NCBI GenBank assembly: GCA_008973525.1
Contig: WACJ01000097.1
Span: 806,001 to 870,000, forward strand
Direction of reading: 5' to 3'
Length of the DNA: 64,000 bases
Source of the DNA: Stenopsyche tienmushanensis
Lineage: Eukaryota > Arthropoda > Insecta > Trichoptera > Stenopsychidae
Shown here: positions 42,421-53,099 of the stretch, piece by piece
Position numbering within the stretch: position 1 is the stretch's first letter
Layout: every line of letters starts with the position of its first letter
Translations under genes and position numbers: made by a program
Notes under the pieces: model-generated
What the model saw: the letters and a program-made list of their open reading frames with translations, nothing else
What the model was told of the DNA's origin: nothing
Databases searched by the model: none

Positions 42421-43032
42421 GCGGGATCGGGATTTTCAATTGTTTAAAAAATGACATTGATAAATTTGATCAAAAATGACTAATAAGTTCATTTGTTTAA
42501 TAAAAAAAAATAACTTGAAGGCTAAATCATTTTATTTACACGGACTGAAACTCGCAATATTCCCGATTTCCCGACAAATTATTTATTTCAGTCGCTGCAG
42601 ATGAATACTTATATACTATAATACTTTGATGTGATTCGTAATTATATTACGGAGGAATACAAAAATTCTGAAGCCCGTATCTATTATATTTCATATCGAT
42701 ATTCCCATTATTAGAGTCGAGGTGTAGTAAATACATCACCGGTAGGGAAAGGTTAAAATAACAATTTGAAAAACATATTATATAAAGATATGAGACAGTT
42801 ACTGCCTGCCCCTAGGTGTCGCCTAAGCTCGCCAATTAGTAGTTACGCCACTGTTTATAAGCGTCCAGGTTTTGGCGGGAATATCTCCATTTAGTAGCCT
42901 TCATCGTGCTGGTGAGGTGTAAGATTTTTGTTAGATAAAAATTTCAATCCCGATTTTTTCGGGATTACGTTTACTAATCCCGGGATTCATGAGTATCTAA
43001 AAATGTCCGGGATCCCGGGATTGGATTTCTTA
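42421..43032 (-). mobile_element. Near-complete family B element, copy 4
   Basis: Reverse orientation. The left end is GCGGGATCGGGATTTTCAAT, and TTGATCAAAAATGACTAATA matches the complete copy near 16.58 kb. The right terminus is GGGATTGGATTTCTTA. Interior landmarks are all present. Right flank GCTATGAT has no match on the left, where the outermost GGATTCCCTA is missing. Confidence 0.8.
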
Positions 43033-43099
43033 GCTATGATCCAAAAGCATACGCAAGCTCGCTTTCGCATCGAAGACCGACTGTCTCCCTCTCCTTCGT

Positions 43100-43335
43100 G
43101 AGCAGAATTCGACTGCCGTATTGCACGCGCATCCTTTCTTTCCCCGCGGCCCCGCTTCATTTCACCAGAACAATGTGCGCCAACATGGTACAACAAAACA
43201 AATTCCGTACACAAACAATGGTTGTGCTAATTCAAAAACCTTCATGGATACGCGTTCAATAACTCGCCAATGTTTCATCACAATGGGACATACTAAAGAC
43301 ATTCATTTTTGTGTATATAGATTTATTTACAGATC
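43100..43335 (+). repeat. Family E module, copy 2
   Basis: GTATTGCACGCGCATCC, TGTGCGCCAACATGGTAC, AATTCCGTACACAAACAATG, AATTCAAAAACCTTCATGGA and CATTCATTTTTGTGTATATA. It begins 70 bp after family B copy 4; the E copy near 55.24 kb also starts right after a family B copy. Confidence 0.55.
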
Positions 43336-43339
43336 TAAA

Positions 43340-44990
43340 ATCTTTTATTGTCTTGAAATGTCGATGAAAATGTCAAGGTCGTTTGCTCGCAATAGCCGTG
43401 ATCTTGATATAAAGAGGATCGATCGTTGTTCAAACAGGTCTAGAAACGTCGATGCATCCTCACGATCATAGCGCAGAAGGAGACGTGACTGTGCAGATCT
43501 TCGCCTGCGGCTGTTTGGCCGATTAGAAATAAAGTGTCAATTGCGAATGATTGAGCGCAAGTGCATCTTTGCATGCAGAGAATAATGGCTGAACTGCATT
43601 ACATTGTAATAAAATTGAAGACGCGTCCTAGGGTCGTTCCGCTGATTGAAATGGTAGATTGATACGTTTGCAGCTCGTTCAGATGATTGATAATTCTTAC
43701 GACGCGGGTCGTGGACTGTTTCGCGGCTATTTCGATTCGGCAAATCTGCGTATATAACAGCTGTCGACGCAAATAGAAACGGTGGCCGTCGTCGAGCTTC
43801 GGTCTCATGATGATGGATCGTCGCTCGCGAAGATAGAGGGCTGGCATCTTTGGATTACTTGACATCGTCGTCTTGCTGTGTCATTTGCGGAGAGAAGACC
43901 GAAGTAGGTCGAAAGGATGTCGGGGAAATCCCCTTTTTAAATAGACTACTGAAAGTTTAAAAGCAAACAAATCGAGCACCACTAATGGACCTCATCGGAT
44001 AGACCATCTCCCCGAGATATGTTCCAACGTTTCTTTATTATTAGCAAAGGACGGGAATAGAACTGACATAGAAATAAGTCATCGGACAAGAACTGCTGGC
44101 GCTCCTCTTCGTCTCGCATTTTATAAAAATAGTACCGTTGGAGAATCGATGCAAGTTCATCCATCCTTCCAGCTGCTGGGGAATTCCTCAGTCGTGTCGA
44201 TATCAGCACTCGTCTTCCATTATTGACTCAACGCTCAATTGCTTGCGTGGGATATTACGCCAGCGTTGGGACCATTCCCAACCGTCTGTCTGTCCGAGAT
44301 TTGTGCATAACGTACCACAAGTCGGTTGTCGACCTCCCTCGTTGCCAACGTCGACCTTCAACTTGATTGCTCATCCGGTTATCTCGACCGTTATCAGCTG
44401 ACTATGTATAATTGACTTTGTGTGCTGTTTATGTAATTCAATTAATTATCTGGCATGTTATAGCTTAAATTATATGGGCTCTCTGGTGTTTTAACGATCT
44501 CAATTAATAAACAAACACTCGCCAACACTTTGCAAGCGTTTCCGGATCCTCGCGAATCGGAATCCAAGACACTATGACAATCTTGAAATGCAAATAGACG
44601 GGGAAGACCCGAGCGAGACAACAGATACCGAGATAAGAGAGGGGAAAGTAAAATTGCCAACAGGAAGTCAACCAGTTGAAATCGTTCAGCCCGAGCAGAA
44701 TGCTCTGATGATCACCAATTATTTCATGAGATGATGTCATTTGAAGAAACGTTGAAATGCTTAAGCGATCTTTTATATAGCACGGTTGAAATTATATCGT
44801 TTGAAAAGACGATAAAAACATTTTACAGTGCTGTATTTGGATGACCCTTTATTTAATACTCGAGGAACATGTGTTCGTTGATCAAGCTCTCTGTTTACGT
44901 ACGCAACATAAAAATGAATCCAATGTTGCAAGAATTCAACTGACTTTAACCGTTTGATCAGCGATTTTATTTTAAATCCAGTTAAATATA
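43340..44990. other. Gene-free stretch, moderate GC
   Basis: Frames of 68-116 codons on both strands, none with a recognised domain. The minus-strand frame at 43982-44209 includes GRMDELASILQRYYFYKMRD, which reads like globular protein, but there is no splice or homology support. No repeat family was matched. Confidence 0.4.
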
Positions 44991-45016
44991 GATGCTTTAA
45001 TTACATGTCCACCACT

Positions 45017-45220
45017 TATCTTCCACACAAATCCACTTTTCTCTCAAGATCGCGCAGCGTGAATGAGGCTTGTATATTGATAAATTAACCTTTACACTGT
45101 TGATAGCACACAACGTTCGTTCATATCTTCGCGTAAACATAAACAATACACATACGTGTCTTCATTTTTAGTAACAAAATAATGCATTAGTTGATGCTTG
45201 AAATGGAAAATTGATTCCAA
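45017..45220 (+). repeat. Family D, copy 2
   Basis: CTTATCTTCCACACAAATCC, CTCTCAAGATCGCGCAGCGT, GATAAATTAACCTTTACACT, GTTGATAGCACACAA, CATAAACAATACACA, and AACAAAATAATGCATTAGTT. Here the AATAAA is mutated to GATAAATTAA. D3 is absent. Confidence 0.65.
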
Positions 45221-45334
45221 ACTATAAAATATTGGTTGAATGTTTCGTTATTTATCTGCAGGACAAAATGAGGGACTTGACTATATTATGTATCCAGATT
45301 TCAGATTTGTAGCTCATACTGGATGGTATATTCG

Positions 45335-45430
45335 CATTTGCACTACTTATCATCTACACAAATCCAATTTCTCTCAGGACCGCGCAGCGTGAATAAAGCT
45401 TGTATAGCAACAAATGCACTGTGGCCAACA
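45335..45430 (+). repeat. Family D, copy 3, short
   Basis: TTATCATCTACACAAATCC, CTCTCAGGACCGCGCAGCGT, GAATAAAGCTTGTATA. It stops before the TGTTGATAGCAC part and is followed at 45462 by family H. Confidence 0.65.
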
Positions 45431-45461
45431 CCTCTTCTGACGATGCGTGATTGATTGCGAG

Positions 45462-45612
45462 ATCGATCGCGGTGCAATCCGTAACAATGGTCCCGACCCA
45501 CGAGTCGGCTATGATGAACGACGGAACACGTTTATGATTTAATTCGTTCGGTGATAAAGGTTGAAATGAGGCAGGTGATCAATAAAACGTCGAACAATCG
45601 GCACAACGTATT
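45462..45612 (+). repeat. Family H interspersed repeat, copy 2
   Basis: Partner of 2118-2256: CCCGACCCACGAGTCGGCTA, TGATGAACGACGGAA, ATGAGGCAGGTGATCAATAA, CGAACAATCGGCA. It lies 30 bp after family D copy 3. Confidence 0.6.
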
Positions 45613-45814
45613 TATTTAATTAACGAACGGTCTTCCAAGGAGATCCTACTCCGTCGAGGTTTTCTCGATAACTCTCCTGTACTGGGCGTCTTTTCTTCCC
45701 GACTTAATATATTCTATTGCGTAGCAAAATCCCGGTGTTATTGGTCGTCATTTGTTTTGATAAGCTTAATAGCTTGCTTTGATTACCGCCGGGTCCCTTG
45801 GGATCCTTGGGTCC

Positions 45815-46423
45815 TCCACACTCGTTGGAGATATCGTCATCAGATATTTAAATGCTTGTTTGAGTTGATGACCGCGTGAGCCCCCATTTTCGTAAAACCA
45901 TCAATGTGACTGATGAAATTCCTATCTGCTGAGACACGGACTAAAACTCGCAAAATTCCCGATTTCCCGACAAATTATTTATTTCCGTCGCTGCAGATGA
46001 ATACTTATATACTATAATACTTTGATGTGATTCGTAATTATATTACGGAGGAATACAAAAATTCTGAACCCCATATCTATTATATTTCATATCGATATTC
46101 CCATTATTAGAGTCGAGGTGTAGTAAATACATCACCGGTAGGTAAAGGTTAATATAACAATTTGAAAAACATAAATGTACTGTATATCTAAGCGTCGCCT
46201 AAGCTCGCCAATTAGTAGTTACGCCACTGTTTTCAAGCGTCCAGATTTCGGCGAGAATGTCTCGATTTAGTAGCCTTTAACCTGCTGGTGATGTGTACGA
46301 TATATGTTAGATAAAAATTTCAATCCCGATTTTTTCGGGATTACGTTTACTAATCCCGGGATTCATGAGTACCTAAAACTGTCTGGGATCCCGGGATTCG
46401 GGATCACAGGATTAGATTCCCTA
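45815..46423 (-). mobile_element. Family B element, long form, copy 5
   Basis: The left side starts with CTCCACACTCGTTGGAGATA, then CGTCATCAGATATTTAAATG, the long-form extension. The right side is GGGATCCCGGGATTCGGGAT and terminus GATTAGATTCCCTA. An extra GGGATCCC-like repeat sits inside the right tip. Flank GTGATGAT has no partner on the left. Confidence 0.8.
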
Positions 46424-46429
46424 GTGATG

Positions 46430-47385
46430 ATGATCTTAACCTCCCTGCTACTTTTCTGCGTTCACCTTATTTAAAATTAAAATTAATTTGCTTTTTCAAG
46501 ATTTATCCAAGAATCCAGATTTCCGTTTGTTTAAAAAATAATTTACCCAAAGGCAATATTTTTTTCTGGTTAAGCGTGAACTCGATGTACAAAAACTTGT
46601 TCATTATGCGATATTTTTAGTTATTTCATTAGAGTCTGTCTGCGACAGGTATTGTTTTACTTCTGGGGATTTTTTTATAAAAGGGCTCGTTTTTGATTTA
46701 ACCTGCATCAAGTTTCCCGGGTCGAGTTAATTGCTTATTTTGTGCGAAAAGAAAATTCCGGCAAAGGGCTCAAAAGGGAATCGTAAATCGCGGTTATTTG
46801 CGGATTTAAACGAAAACACGTCTGCCGCTTTGGCTTTAAATTTGATCAGCCAAATTAAAGAATAATCCTGGATCGGAGATTGGACAAAGAGAAGAACAAA
46901 GCTCGTTTGAATGGCGTCTCAAGTTCAATGGCGGCAGGTTGATATTAGCGTCAGGAAGTGGCGAAAATATCTATGTGATTTATTTGCAACTTGCCCTTGG
47001 TGGTGTATCGAGTCCGAATCCTGCTGCCATTTTATAGCACTGTATTTTTTGTTGTGCAAATATCGTTGCTTTATTCTTTTTTTCGATTCGATAGAGACTT
47101 ATTAATAATTCTTGCGTCGATTAGAGTCTAGATCGGATCGACGATAGGCGCGCAAATCAAGGTTGCTTCCAAAACATCGCATTTGGAAAGGATTTCTGCG
47201 ATGGCCTTCGTCCTTCATCACGAACTTTGATGCTGCACGAAGTCTGATGAACTGTACGCAAAAAAATGACAAATTTCATTTTACTGTTGTGTTTTTAACA
47301 CTTTGACTGCTACGGTATATTTTGATAGGCGGATTTGCTGTCTTCCTCTCTCGGTTGATCGCGCCAACGTATAAGCAAGGTGCAC
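46430..47385. other. Gene-free stretch
   Basis: AT-rich with one 64-codon plus frame at 46911-47105 that lacks motifs. No repeat family was matched. Confidence 0.45.
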
Positions 47386-47394
47386 TACAAGGTT

Positions 47395-47555
47395 AACCTA
47401 CATGGCAGGATGATCGCGTATTTGCGATCGAATTCCAGTGATTCAGAAACAGCACTCTTGTACGTTGAGCTCCGAGAGAGACAAACAGAGAACATAGCGC
47501 AGTTCGGGAGACAGAGACGAAGAACTTCCTACGTGCATCGTACGATTCTATAGAT
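47395..47555 (+). repeat. Family G module, copy 2
   Basis: CATGGCAGGATGATCGCGTA, TTTGCGATCGAATTCCAGTG, ATTCAGAAACAG, GAGACAGAGACGAAGAAC, and CATCGTACGATTCTATAGAT. A hAT-type end follows directly at 47556. Confidence 0.55.
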
Positions 47556-47600
47556 CAGCGGTTCTTAAATTGAGGTCTGCGGACCCCCGGGGGTCCGCGA
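47556..47600 (+). repeat. hAT-type end with a 20-bp perfect palindrome
   Basis: CAGCGGTTCTTAAATTGAGG followed by the palindrome GCGGACCCCCGGGGGTCCGC (47579-47598). CAG.GGTTCT.AA...GGGTCCGCG is a common start of hAT-type transposons in animals. The other end was not found; similar residue continues as AAATATAAG near 47.75 kb. Confidence 0.6.
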
Positions 47601-47764
47601 GAATATAAACAAAACAATTATCTATACTTGAAAACTATTTTTATCAAATTATTTACAGAAAACATTATAAAAAGACCTATTTTGACCAATAAAATTTAGT
47701 TTGTTGGAAAAATTAAGTCACAAGGGTGACAAGAGTGTTAAATATAAGTCCTAAGTGTTAAAAA

Positions 47765-47840
47765 CAGATAAATGGCGGACAAGCAAATATAGCACCTAGG
47801 ACTATGAAGATTTTAAATTAGCTCACCACTCACACAAATG
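47765..47840 (-). repeat. Family D, reverse fragment
   Basis: GATAAATGGCGGACAAGCAA, ATATAGCACCTAGGAC, TATGAAGATTTTAAATTAGC and CTCACCACTCA match the reverse copies at 50.71 and 59.11 kb. The CGCGCAGCG core is lost. Confidence 0.5.
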
Positions 47841-47994
47841 ACTCGTATTTGAGCATTTCGTTGTAATCAATGAGCCAATAGCGATCTTTGTTTGCATTCA
47901 TCGTTAATTTCACAATCGACGATATATCGTATCTTAGCATTCTGTATTGATCCTTTGATTGTTGCTTTTAATTGTAAAATGACATAAACGTAGA

Positions 47995-48140
47995 TGCTAT
48001 ATTCCTATGTCCATCGCTTATCATCCATTCAAATGCACTTTTCCTCGGGACCGCGCAGCGTGAGTCAATCTTGTACATCGATAAATGACCCTTTACACTG
48101 TCGATAGCACACAATTGCGTTCATTTATTGACATAAATAT
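47995..48140 (+). repeat. Family D, copy 4
   Basis: CTTATCATCCATTCAAATGC, CTCGGGACCGCGCAGCGTGA, CATCGATAAATGACCCTTTA, CACTGTCGATAGCACACAAT and a decayed CATAAATATG end. The preceding ATGCTATATTCCTATGTCC is shared with 51.85 kb. Confidence 0.65.
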
Positions 48141-48740
48141 GTTAATCATTGTTTGCAGTCCTCGTTAGTTCGCGTTTTGAATCTGTAGCGAGTTCGTGTG
48201 TTAATTTTCATTGTTTTCGCTTTGTTACGCTTTCGTTTATGCTTGTGCTGAAAAATTCATTAAACGATAAGTTACTTAAGAAGTTGTGATTGTGTTTTAT
48301 TTTTAAAATACGCACGTTGCCATATTTTCGGCGTTGAAAATTAAATAATGAGCGAACTTCTGGGAAGTTCCCCAACTTTGTTATTTTGTTTTTCCTTCGA
48401 CGTTAATTTTAACCGAATTAGTCACATAAACTAGCCGCGACAGTTAAATTACAATTTATAGTCCGAAAGAACGGGAAGGGCGTAATTGAAATTTTACATA
48501 TATTAGGGGGATTTTATGCTCCTTTTTTGACATTTATTTGCATAGGGAAGGATCTCAAATTTCTGTAAACCCGGCTCAACCACAAGAAAGTATTTTGGTG
48601 TGCTTGATGAGACATGTTTATGCTAATTGTAATCAATGTTAGATCTTTAATTATGACAGTATTCATCCCCACAACGCAAGAATATTCAGAAATTAATCTG
48701 CATATCCCACCATATTCACAAAATAATGTGCGTGCGGTGT

Positions 48741-48809
48741 CCATCCTATTTCATACCACCCATCCTATTCCATAACACCCATCCTATCCCATAACACCCA
48801 TCCTATTCG
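48741..48809 (+). repeat. 19-bp tandem repeat, 3.6 units
   Basis: The unit CCATCCTATTCCATAACAC is repeated at 48741, 48760, 48779 and partly 48798, with one or two changes per unit. It is a small minisatellite and lies outside any recognised element. Confidence 0.9.
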
Positions 48810-48814
48810 TTTTG

Positions 48815-50195
48815 CCGAATTTTAAATGAGTGCGAAAACTCCTCGATTATTTGCCGTGGATCTGATTCGATTAGGGATTTTATTGTTAAAAGTCATTCAG
48901 TTCTCAGTTCATCCCTCAAACTTCTATTGCCCGATTTAAATTTCTGGAACCAATATTGAGATATGCGGACTGTTATCATTTCACCACACATTTTGTTTGA
49001 GTATTTTATGGGTTTTTGTGGTATTCCAACCCAAATTTACGTTAAAAAAACAGTTTACTATGCCGGATGCGAATGTTTAACAATAGTTTTAAAAAAAAAC
49101 ATACAAAAATGTTTCAATCACTGTGTTTGAACACAAACATAAGGTCTCAAAATGTACAAATAAATCGGGTCCTCCTAATATGAATGAATTTGTCTGAATA
49201 AAAAAAATTGCACAAATGATGCAGGTCTTTATTTTCAACGATTGTTGATCTGATTTTCTCGAAGTTTGTTGATTTTGTTTGAATATTACGCATTCACATT
49301 GCCATTATTTTCTATAAAATCAACGGATCATACGTAAACCGTTAAATATGTCTAGATCTTGTTGTGTGTGCATTCATTGTGTTGTAACATTTCTTATCTG
49401 TTGAAGATAAGCACTGGCACTCTTGGAGTCAATTTGTCTTTCGATCGAGTCATTTGTTGGAAATAAATTCTGTATAAATGTTTAAAAGATTACGCGTATT
49501 CAAGTGTTGAACCTTTGGCCGCTAGCATGTATAGTCAACCCTTCTATAGCGTCTATAGCGAAACAAAACGCAATAGAAAGCTAGGCACCCATTCAAAATT
49601 CGTATGTTTTTAGTTTGTTAACACTTTTTTTTGAGAATTTATGAAAGTCACTAATGCTTAGCAGAAAGCCTGGCACAGGGTCTATATCGACGGGTCGTAG
49701 TGCAAAAACCATTGACGCAAGGAACTGTTATTCTGGCTATGGTACACATGTTGTGTCATCGGTCGTAACACAGTGTCGAGGCAATTAAACAATTACCGAC
49801 TACTAACGCATTAAACACATTTAATATGGCGTTTGCCTAGTTTGCGGTATTTCTGATTTACGGATGTTCAGAACGTCTTGCATTCCTCGGTTGCGGACTC
49901 GCCGTGCTAGCAAACGTGCTACCTTGTCAACGGTATATTTAGAATTATTTAACATTGTGACCTTAAAAGCACCCGACGGACGTTAAGGATTCCATCTGAG
50001 GACACGACATTCCTTATTTATCGAATCGCTCGCGAGATCTTCGTCAGAGGTCTCCCTTTAAGGCTTCCTGTAAAATATTAAATCGGTCATCGATTCGGGA
50101 TGGAAGACTCCATTTCGTTTTCATCGAAACGTTACTAACCTTTTAACCGCCAGCAATTTTAGAGATGTTAGAAATTGATTGAAATGCTATTTGAC
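48815..50195. other. Gene-free stretch with one family F copy
   Basis: At 49537-49630 GTCAACCCTTCTATAGCGTC, CAATAGAAAGCTAGGCACCC and TTTTAGTTTGTTAACAC form family F copy 2. Elsewhere nothing is recognised. The 49.9-50.1 kb part is less AT-rich. Confidence 0.45.
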
Positions 50196-50204
50196 ATATA
50201 TACG

Positions 50205-50450
50205 AGGGTAGTCCTCGTCAAAATAGCCATCAACTTCTAACTCCACCTCTTTATTGTTGGCTTCATTAAATCTTTTATCACGATGTTTGGAGTAAGAAAG
50301 TAATCCGAGGGGCTAAATCTGGCAATTCGAACTTTAATTCATTGATCTTCAGCTAAATTCGATCGTTTTATCTTGATTTTATCACTCAAACGTTGTAATA
50401 AGTTCGCATAATACTCGCCGTTTAATGTTTTTCCTTTTTGATGATGATTC
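50205..50450 (-). pseudogene. Mariner transposase relic with internal deletion
   Basis: Minus strand: LNGEYYANLLQRLSDKIK, then SPSDYFLYSKHRDKRF, then EVELEVDGYFDEDY. These match the GEYYA.LL segment after the WWD motif, the catalytic PSDYFLF block with the third aspartate, and the EV...V..YF.D C-terminal helix. The HQDNA block with the second aspartate is missing. TACGAGGGTAGTCCTCGTCA at the low-coordinate end may include a terminal repeat. A family C fragment adjoins at 50450. Confidence 0.85.
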
Positions 50451-50645
50451 GCTGTATCAGCGATCCGAGAAGCGGACCGGTTGGACACACATACCTTGTA
50501 GCCACTCCGTCCTCTTTCAGGGCCTTTTGTGGCATTTTCGGTAATAAATGCGTATCTGGGGTTAATTTAGATAGGTGACTGGCGCCAAATGAGGTTGCGA
50601 ACGAGAATAGATTTCACCCCACTCGTAAAATCTATATATTTATCT
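50450..50645 (-). repeat. Family C fragment, copy 5
   Basis: TATCAGCGATCCGAGAAGCG, GACCGGTTGGACA, CCACTCCGTCCTCTTTCAGG, GGCATTTTCGGTAA, CCAAATGAGGTTGCGAACGA. No termini. It directly follows a mariner relic. Confidence 0.65.
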
Positions 50646-50711
50646 ATCTTACTAATTTATTTTATCTAGTTTAAATTTACAATATATATGTATCTTAACT
50701 ATTTTTTTAGC

Positions 50712-50840
50712 TTAAGCTTCATACGCGCTGCGGTTTTGATAAATAAGTGGATTTGTACGGATGATAAGTTGCGGACAAGCAAATATAAAATTTAAGTCTA
50801 TGAAGAATTTAAATTAGCTTACTACTCAAAGGGTTAAATA
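50712..50840 (-). repeat. Family D, reverse copy
   Basis: CTTCATACGCGCTGCGGTTT is the inverse of the CGCGCAGCG core, followed by AAGTGGATTTGTACGGATGA, AAATATAAAATTTAAGTCTA and ACTACTCAAAGGGTTAA. It shows that D is not confined to one orientation. Confidence 0.6.
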
Positions 50841-51079
50841 TGTATTTTTCTACGAAGTAACATGGCTCACCGGAGTCGCTGGCGGTTATGAGACTAATGA
50901 GCGAATCCAGGTTTGGGCTTCAGACTGGGTACCGGACATCGGCTCAATGCGAATTTTTAATTGCCTCTTTGACGTTTGTAAAATATGGTTGCATCGAAAA
51001 TGTGAGCCGACATTGGATTGTCGGAGAGAAAGTGGAGTCGAGCAGAAGACTGGTTACCGTACGAAAATATGGAGTATAA

Positions 51080-51515
51080 TTAGGTCCGTTTTGAAATATA
51101 CCGGTTCGGATCTCGGAACGTTTTGAAATGTCTTCTCTTACGGCGAGATGGTTGCCCAATCCGAGTCCGGTCACCGCAAACGGCTGTCGTTTTATTGCCT
51201 TCGTTATCGTCGCTTATCTTCGGAATACCGTTGCCGGAGACGAACCCCGTCTTCGGAAAAGGTTCACATTTAGACGCATCCATGTCATCTTTTTATTCCA
51301 GTCCAAACTTCCTCGACTTGCTGAACTTTACCAATCTCCGCTCGCTTTCCTCCAACTTTCTTTGCGAACTTTTCAGACCGGGCGTGCGATAGCTGTGTCC
51401 TGTTTCTTTTCCCCTTTTTTGAATTCCTGATTCAATCATGTTTTGCGTGGGAGAATTTAACGCCTCGTTTGGTAACCACAATGATATTATTGAAATTTTA
51501 AAGGTCAAAAAGTAG
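51080..51515. other. Balanced-composition patch with frames on both strands, unidentified
   Basis: Plus frames to 51430 and minus frames 51080-51283 and 51293-51508 are open. Neither strand shows a known domain. The minus side is Lys/Arg/Ser-rich (KSSQRKLEESERRLVKFSKS). It could be a decayed exon or an old unrecognised insertion; I cannot choose. Confidence 0.3.
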
Positions 51516-51837
51516 GAAACTTCATTTAATTATTACTATGCGTTGTAACATCGAGAATTTTTTGCTAAAAAATATAAACGTTATAACGTCATATTATTCT
51601 TGGAATGTTTACACATGGAGCAAGTAAACGTTTGGTGGGAGCGGTGAACACGACCATCGTCAACTTGTCGTGGCATCCTGTTTTCTTCTTTTAGAGGTAC
51701 AATATCTGTCATCAGACGAAGATAATTTCCCGTTGCCTCGACCGAATTAATCGCTTGTTTTTCCGTAGGAACGCTCGGGTAATATCAAAATTTTAGCGCT
51801 TCATCTCTTTGAGTAGTGAGTTAATTTTAAATAATCA

Positions 51838-51965
51838 TAAACATAGACGCTATATTTGTGTGTCCGCGGCTTATCATCCGTACAACTCCACTCATCTATC
51901 AAGACCGTCGCAGCGTGTATGAAGTTTGTATATAAATAAATAATCTGTTGATAGCACACAATATT
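51838..51965 (+). repeat. Family D, copy 5
   Basis: AACATAGACGCTATATTTGT, GCTTATCATCCGTACAACTC, ATCAAGACCGTCGCAGCGTG, then TGTTGATAGCACACAA. The ATAAATAATC signal is degraded. Confidence 0.6.
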
Positions 51966-51979
51966 TGGTCATTAAATGC

Positions 51980-52200
51980 TATATTCGTATGTGCATCCGC
52001 TTATCGTCCATACAAATCCACTTATCTCTAAGCCCCGCTCAGCATGAGTCAATCATGTATATTAATAAATTAACCTTTACACTGTCGATAGCACATTAAA
52101 TTCGTTAATTTCTTCGCTTAAATATAAACAATGTACATTTGTGTTTTCACTTTTAGTAACAAAATAATGCATTTGTTGACGCTTGAATTTGATTAATTTT
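51980..52200 (+). repeat. Family D, copy 6, adjacent to copy 5
   Basis: ATGCTATATTCGTATGTGCA, TTATCGTCCATACAAATCCA, CTCTAAGCCCCGCTCAGCAT, TATTAATAAATTAACC, CACTGTCGATAGCAC, AACAAAATAATGCATTTGTT. It repeats the order of copy 5, so the two form a direct tandem pair of about 140-bp period. Confidence 0.65.
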
Positions 52201-52254
52201 GGTCACCATCATTGGTCGATAAATTTGGATTATTTATTTATTTAAACAAAATGC

Positions 52255-52400
52255 GTATTCAAATAATGGTTGTACCAATTTAAAAACCTTCTTGGATACG
52301 CGCCCAATAACTCATCAAAGTTTCATTGCAATCAGATGAACGGTATAGGAACGTATACAGGACAAACGGACCACAAACATCCATTTTTATATACGCGGAT
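52255..52400 (+). repeat. Family E module, copy 3
   Basis: CCTTCTTGGATACGCGCCCA, AAAGTTTCATTGCAATCAGA, ATAGGAACGTATACAGGACA and CATTTTTATATACGCGG. It begins after the AACATGGTGC part, which is missing. Confidence 0.55.
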
Positions 52401-52574
52401 AGATGATGAACTGATGAATGCTGTTCTTTTGTTTAGTTCGTGCGTTTATGTGCCATTTAATCTATGCCTGTTCATACAATTCAATTAAAAAATAATCGCA
52501 TTTTGCAACTGTTATGTTTAGATATATCGATGTAGTAAAGTCTTTTGTATGCACCACTGAAATTTCGTTTCAAT

Positions 52575-53050
52575 TTATATTCCCTATTTCCAGACAAATT
52601 ATTTATTTCCATCACTGCAGATGAATACTTATATACTATAATACTTCGATGTGATTTGTAATTATATTACGGAGGAATACAAAAATTCTGAATCCCGTAT
52701 CTATTATATTTTATATCGATATTCCCATTATTAGAGTCCAAGTGTAGTAAATACATCACCGGTAGGGAGAGGTTAATATAACAATTTGAAAAACATGTAC
52801 TCTATATATGTATAGATAGATTAGACAGTTACTACCCCTATGCGTCGCCTAAGCTCGCCAATTAGTAGTTAAGCCACTGTTTCCAATCGTCCAGATTTTG
52901 GTGGGAATGTTTCGATTTAGTAGCCTTCATCGTGCTGGTGAGGTGTACGATTTCTGTTAGATAATCCCGAATTTTTCAGGATTACATTTACTAATCCCAG
53001 GATTCATGAGCACCTATAACTGTCCGGGATTCCGGGATCCGGATTCCCTA
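52575..53050 (-). mobile_element. Family B element, short form, copy 6
   Basis: Reverse copy from CCCTATTTCCAGACAAATTA to GGGATTCCGGGATCC and the terminus GGATTCCCTA. TTTCAGGATTACATTTACTA replaces the usual CGGGATTACG. Flank GTCCAGAG has no partner, as the left tip is absent. Confidence 0.8.
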
Positions 53051-53099
53051 GTCCAGAGAGAGTATGCTCGCACATGTTGCGGGTGATTTGATTGTTGAA

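Noticed and set aside
43982..44209. 75-codon minus frame that looks globular
   Set aside because: No start context, splice signals or recognised motif; kept as unexplained sequence.
48741..48809. CRISPR-like array
   Set aside because: The 19-bp units are contiguous without spacers; it is a simple tandem repeat in a eukaryotic sequence.
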